Shown: one piece after another, positions 62,604-64,000 of the stretch
Position numbering within the stretch: the first letter of the stretch is position 1
How the letters are laid out: every line of letters begins with the position of its first letter
NCBI RefSeq assembly: GCF_003664325.1
Contig: NZ_RCDA01000006.1
Coordinates: 1 to 64,000 of the forward strand
Direction: 5' to 3'
DNA from: Alkalispirillum mobile
Lineage (GTDB): Bacteria; Pseudomonadota; Gammaproteobacteria; Nitrococcales; Halorhodospiraceae
DNA length: 64,000 nt
The notes under the pieces: model-generated
Told to the model about the DNA's origin: nothing
The model's database searches: none
Seen by the model: the letters and a program-made list of their open reading frames with translations, nothing else
Translations under genes and position numbers: made by a program

Positions 62604-63744
62604 CCCGCTCTCCCGGTGCGGGGGGATCATCCCGCAGGACCAGCAATCGGTTCACCGCCCGGAGCAGCCGCCAGGCATCCAGCAGGCCCGGGTCCACGTC
62701 CACGTGGGTCAGCCCGGTGACCAGCCGCAGTTCCGCGCCGCTCGCCGGCGCCGCTTCCAATAGGGCCTGGCTCTGGGTCCAGGGGATGACGTCGTCGTCC
62801 CGGCCATGGACCAGTAACAGGTAGGCCTGCAGATCGGACAGGTCGCGCCTGGCCAGGTTCAACGCCTCAATCTCGTCGCGCACCGGCTCCGGCAGGTCGG
62901 CGAGCAATTCCGGGACCCGTTCCGGGTCCCGGTTGGTGAGCAGGTCGTACACCGCCCGTCCGGACGGGGTCAGGTCTTCGGCCTTGTCCTCGGTGTCTGT
63001 CCCGGGGTCGTCCAGGTGGCGGTAGGCGATACGCTCCAGCAGCTCCCGATCGTCGTCATCGGGGACCCGGTCCAGCTGTGTCAGCAGCACCACCCAGCGC
63101 CCCTCCACCCGCGGTTCCAGGAACACCTCGCGGCCGTCTTCGGTGTAGTAGCCGGTGGTGACGTAGGTCAGGGAGTCTACCAGATCGTAATAGCCGCCGA
63201 CGCCCACCACCCATCCGATGTGGGGCTGCCCTTCCGGCTCCATGGCGGCCAGCACCGCCGTGGCCACGGAGAAACTGAGCGCGGCCACGCCCACCCCGTC
63301 ACCATCGCCGTGCTCGTCCAGCCAGCGGCTGGCGTCCACCACGTCCTGCACGTTCTCCGGGGAGACGTCCATGCGGGTGAGGGTCTCCACCTCCGGGGCG
63401 AGGATGCGGAAGCCGGCGCGCGCCAGGGTTTCGGCAAACTGGATCAAGCGGGGGTCGCGGCGGCCGTCTTCGGTGAAGCCGTGCACCAGCACCAGGTCGG
63501 CCTTGATCTCACCGCCCGGGGTGTAGAGGTCGGCCACGCGGGCCTCGCCGGTGACACCGGTGTAGTTCACAGTCTCCCGTTCGGGGGCCGGCCGGGTCCG
63601 CTTCAGCCGGCTGTCTTCCTCCCCGGCCCGGATGTCACCGAGAATCAGCCCGGCCTCGTAGTGCCGTTGCACCGGCCCGCAGGCCGGCAGGCTGAGCAGC
63701 CCGGCCAACAGGACGATCAGCAGTATCCAGTAGATCCGTTTCAT
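62593..63744 (-). CDS. Predicted alpha/beta hydrolase lipoprotein
   Basis: 383 aa. N-terminal membrane segment IYWILLIVLLAGLLSLPACG with a lipobox-like LPAC, so possibly lipid-anchored. An alpha/beta hydrolase fold is suggested by ADLVLVHGFTEDGRRD (oxyanion region), VGVAALSFSVATAVLA (nucleophile Ser in a non-canonical ALSFS elbow), LLVHGRDDDVIPW (acid Asp) and GLTHVDVDPG (His). Substrate unknown. The elbow departs from G-X-S-X-G, so activity is uncertain. Overlaps queE by 11 nt. Confidence 0.75.
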   Translation of the reverse strand: MKRIYWILLIVLLAGLLSLPACGPVQRHYEAGLILGDIRAGEEDSRLKRTRPAPERETVNYTGVTGEARVADLYTPGGEIKADLVLVHGFTEDGRRDPRLIQFAETLARAGFRILAPEVETLTRMDVSPENVQDVVDASRWLDEHGDGDGVGVAALSFSVATAVLAAMEPEGQPHIGWVVGVGGYYDLVDSLTYVTTGYYTEDGREVFLEPRVEGRWVVLLTQLDRVPDDDDRELLERIAYRHLDDPGTDTEDKAEDLTPSGRAVYDLLTNRDPERVPELLADLPEPVRDEIEALNLARRDLSDLQAYLLLVHGRDDDVIPWTQSQALLEAAPASGAELRLVTGLTHVDVDPGLLDAWRLLRAVNRLLVLRDDPPAPGERDDL

Positions 63745-63803
63745 GGCCTTTATGATCTCATAACTGCCCGTACCTCAAAGTAGTCGTTCCCCGGTCCGGG
63801 CAC

Positions 63804-63837
63804 AAAAAAACCCGCCGACGGCAGTGCCGTCGACGGG
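63804..63837 (-). terminator. Rho-independent terminator of groEL
   Basis: Stem CCCG-C-CGACGGCA with TGCCGTCG-A-CGGG (63811-63837, one mismatch), followed on the minus strand by TTTTTTT (63810-63804). It lies 33 bp after the groEL stop. Confidence 0.92.
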
Positions 63838-63869
63838 TCCGGTCGGATCGGCCGGTCAGGCCGGGCGGC

Positions 63870-64000
63870 TTACATCATGCCGCCCATGCCCCCCATGCCG
63901 CCCATACCACCCATGTCGCCCATGCCGGCGCCGGCACCACCGGCGTCCTCGTCCTTGGGCAGATCGGCGACCATCACCTCGGTGGTGATCATCAGCGCGG
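63870..64000 (-). CDS. groL: Chaperonin GroEL, C-terminal fragment
   Basis: Only the last 43 residues plus a partial codon are in the window. The sequence [19 protein letters not shown] is followed by a Gly/Met-rich tail ending [10 protein letters not shown], the diagnostic GroEL C-terminus that projects into the folding cavity. Stop TAA at 63872-63870. groES is expected upstream, beyond the window. Confidence 0.95.
   Translation of the reverse strand, partial: ALMITTEVMVADLPKDEDAGGAGAGMGDMGGMGGMGGMGGMM

Overview
The window is high-GC chromosomal DNA of a gammaproteobacterium. It spans the replication origin: rpmH-dnaA-dnaN-recF-gyrB, with rnpA-yidC-mnmE-mnmG-rsmG-parA-parB-atp on the other side. 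Gene order matches the Pseudomonas-type origin (gyrB-plsC-gmhB-glyS-glyQ) and the polA-dsbA neighbourhood. Three traits point to an autotrophic member of the Ectothiorhodospiraceae, of Alkalilimnicola or Halorhodospira type: a tkt-pgk-pyk-fba cluster with a Calvin-cycle type class II aldolase, System II (CcsBA) cytochrome c biogenesis, and a sodium-coupled SNF symporter. That placement is an inference from protein recognition, not from a search.

Layout. 1-4060 (+): carbon metabolism, tkt (3' end), pgk, pyk, fba, closed by a terminator and a 120-bp nested palindrome. 4349-8986 (-): SNF symporter, then coaBC-dut-algC. 9096-19670: an envelope redox region with dsbA, ccsA, ccsB, cytochrome c4, cytochrome c peroxidase, msrP-msrQ (divergent) and dsbB, interleaved with an EEP-family hydrolase, engB and a small beta-barrel protein. 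18978-19104 (-) is a candidate small RNA at the position held by Spot 42 in E. coli and ErsA in Pseudomonas. 19740-25918: polA, a LOG-family gene, a DUF2782 gene and uvrD. 25990-31182 (-): glmU, a tandem universal stress protein, glmS and oxyR. 31263-38302 (-): the complete atpIBEFHAGDC operon with a near-ideal sigma70 promoter. 38405-46361 (-): rpmH-rnpA-yidC-mnmE-mnmG-rsmG-parA-parB. 46552-52848 (+): dnaA, oriC, dnaN, recF (carrying two parS sites) and gyrB. 53065-57415 (-): glyQ-glyS-gmhB-plsC. 57416-61964 (+): the nitrogen module, with NtrC boxes and a sigma54 promoter before glnA, a gene remnant, a perfect NtrC palindrome, and ntrB-ntrC. 61974-64000 (-): queE, a lipoprotein alpha/beta hydrolase and the 3' end of groEL.

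How it works together. Replication and segregation parts (oriC, DnaA, DnaN, RecF, GyrB, ParAB, parS) sit together and genes diverge from oriC. The redox region contains machinery that makes periplasmic c-type cytochromes and disulfides, two cytochromes that use it, and a repair system for oxidised periplasmic methionine. The glnA-ntrBC region carries the circuit known from enterobacteria, with sigma54 and NtrC activating glnA and NtrC probably repressing its own operon.

The best candidate for something undescribed is the four-hairpin RNA at 18978-19104. It has a sigmaE-like promoter and loops resembling anti-Shine-Dalgarno sequence. No CRISPR array, tRNA, rRNA, prophage or insertion sequence was seen.
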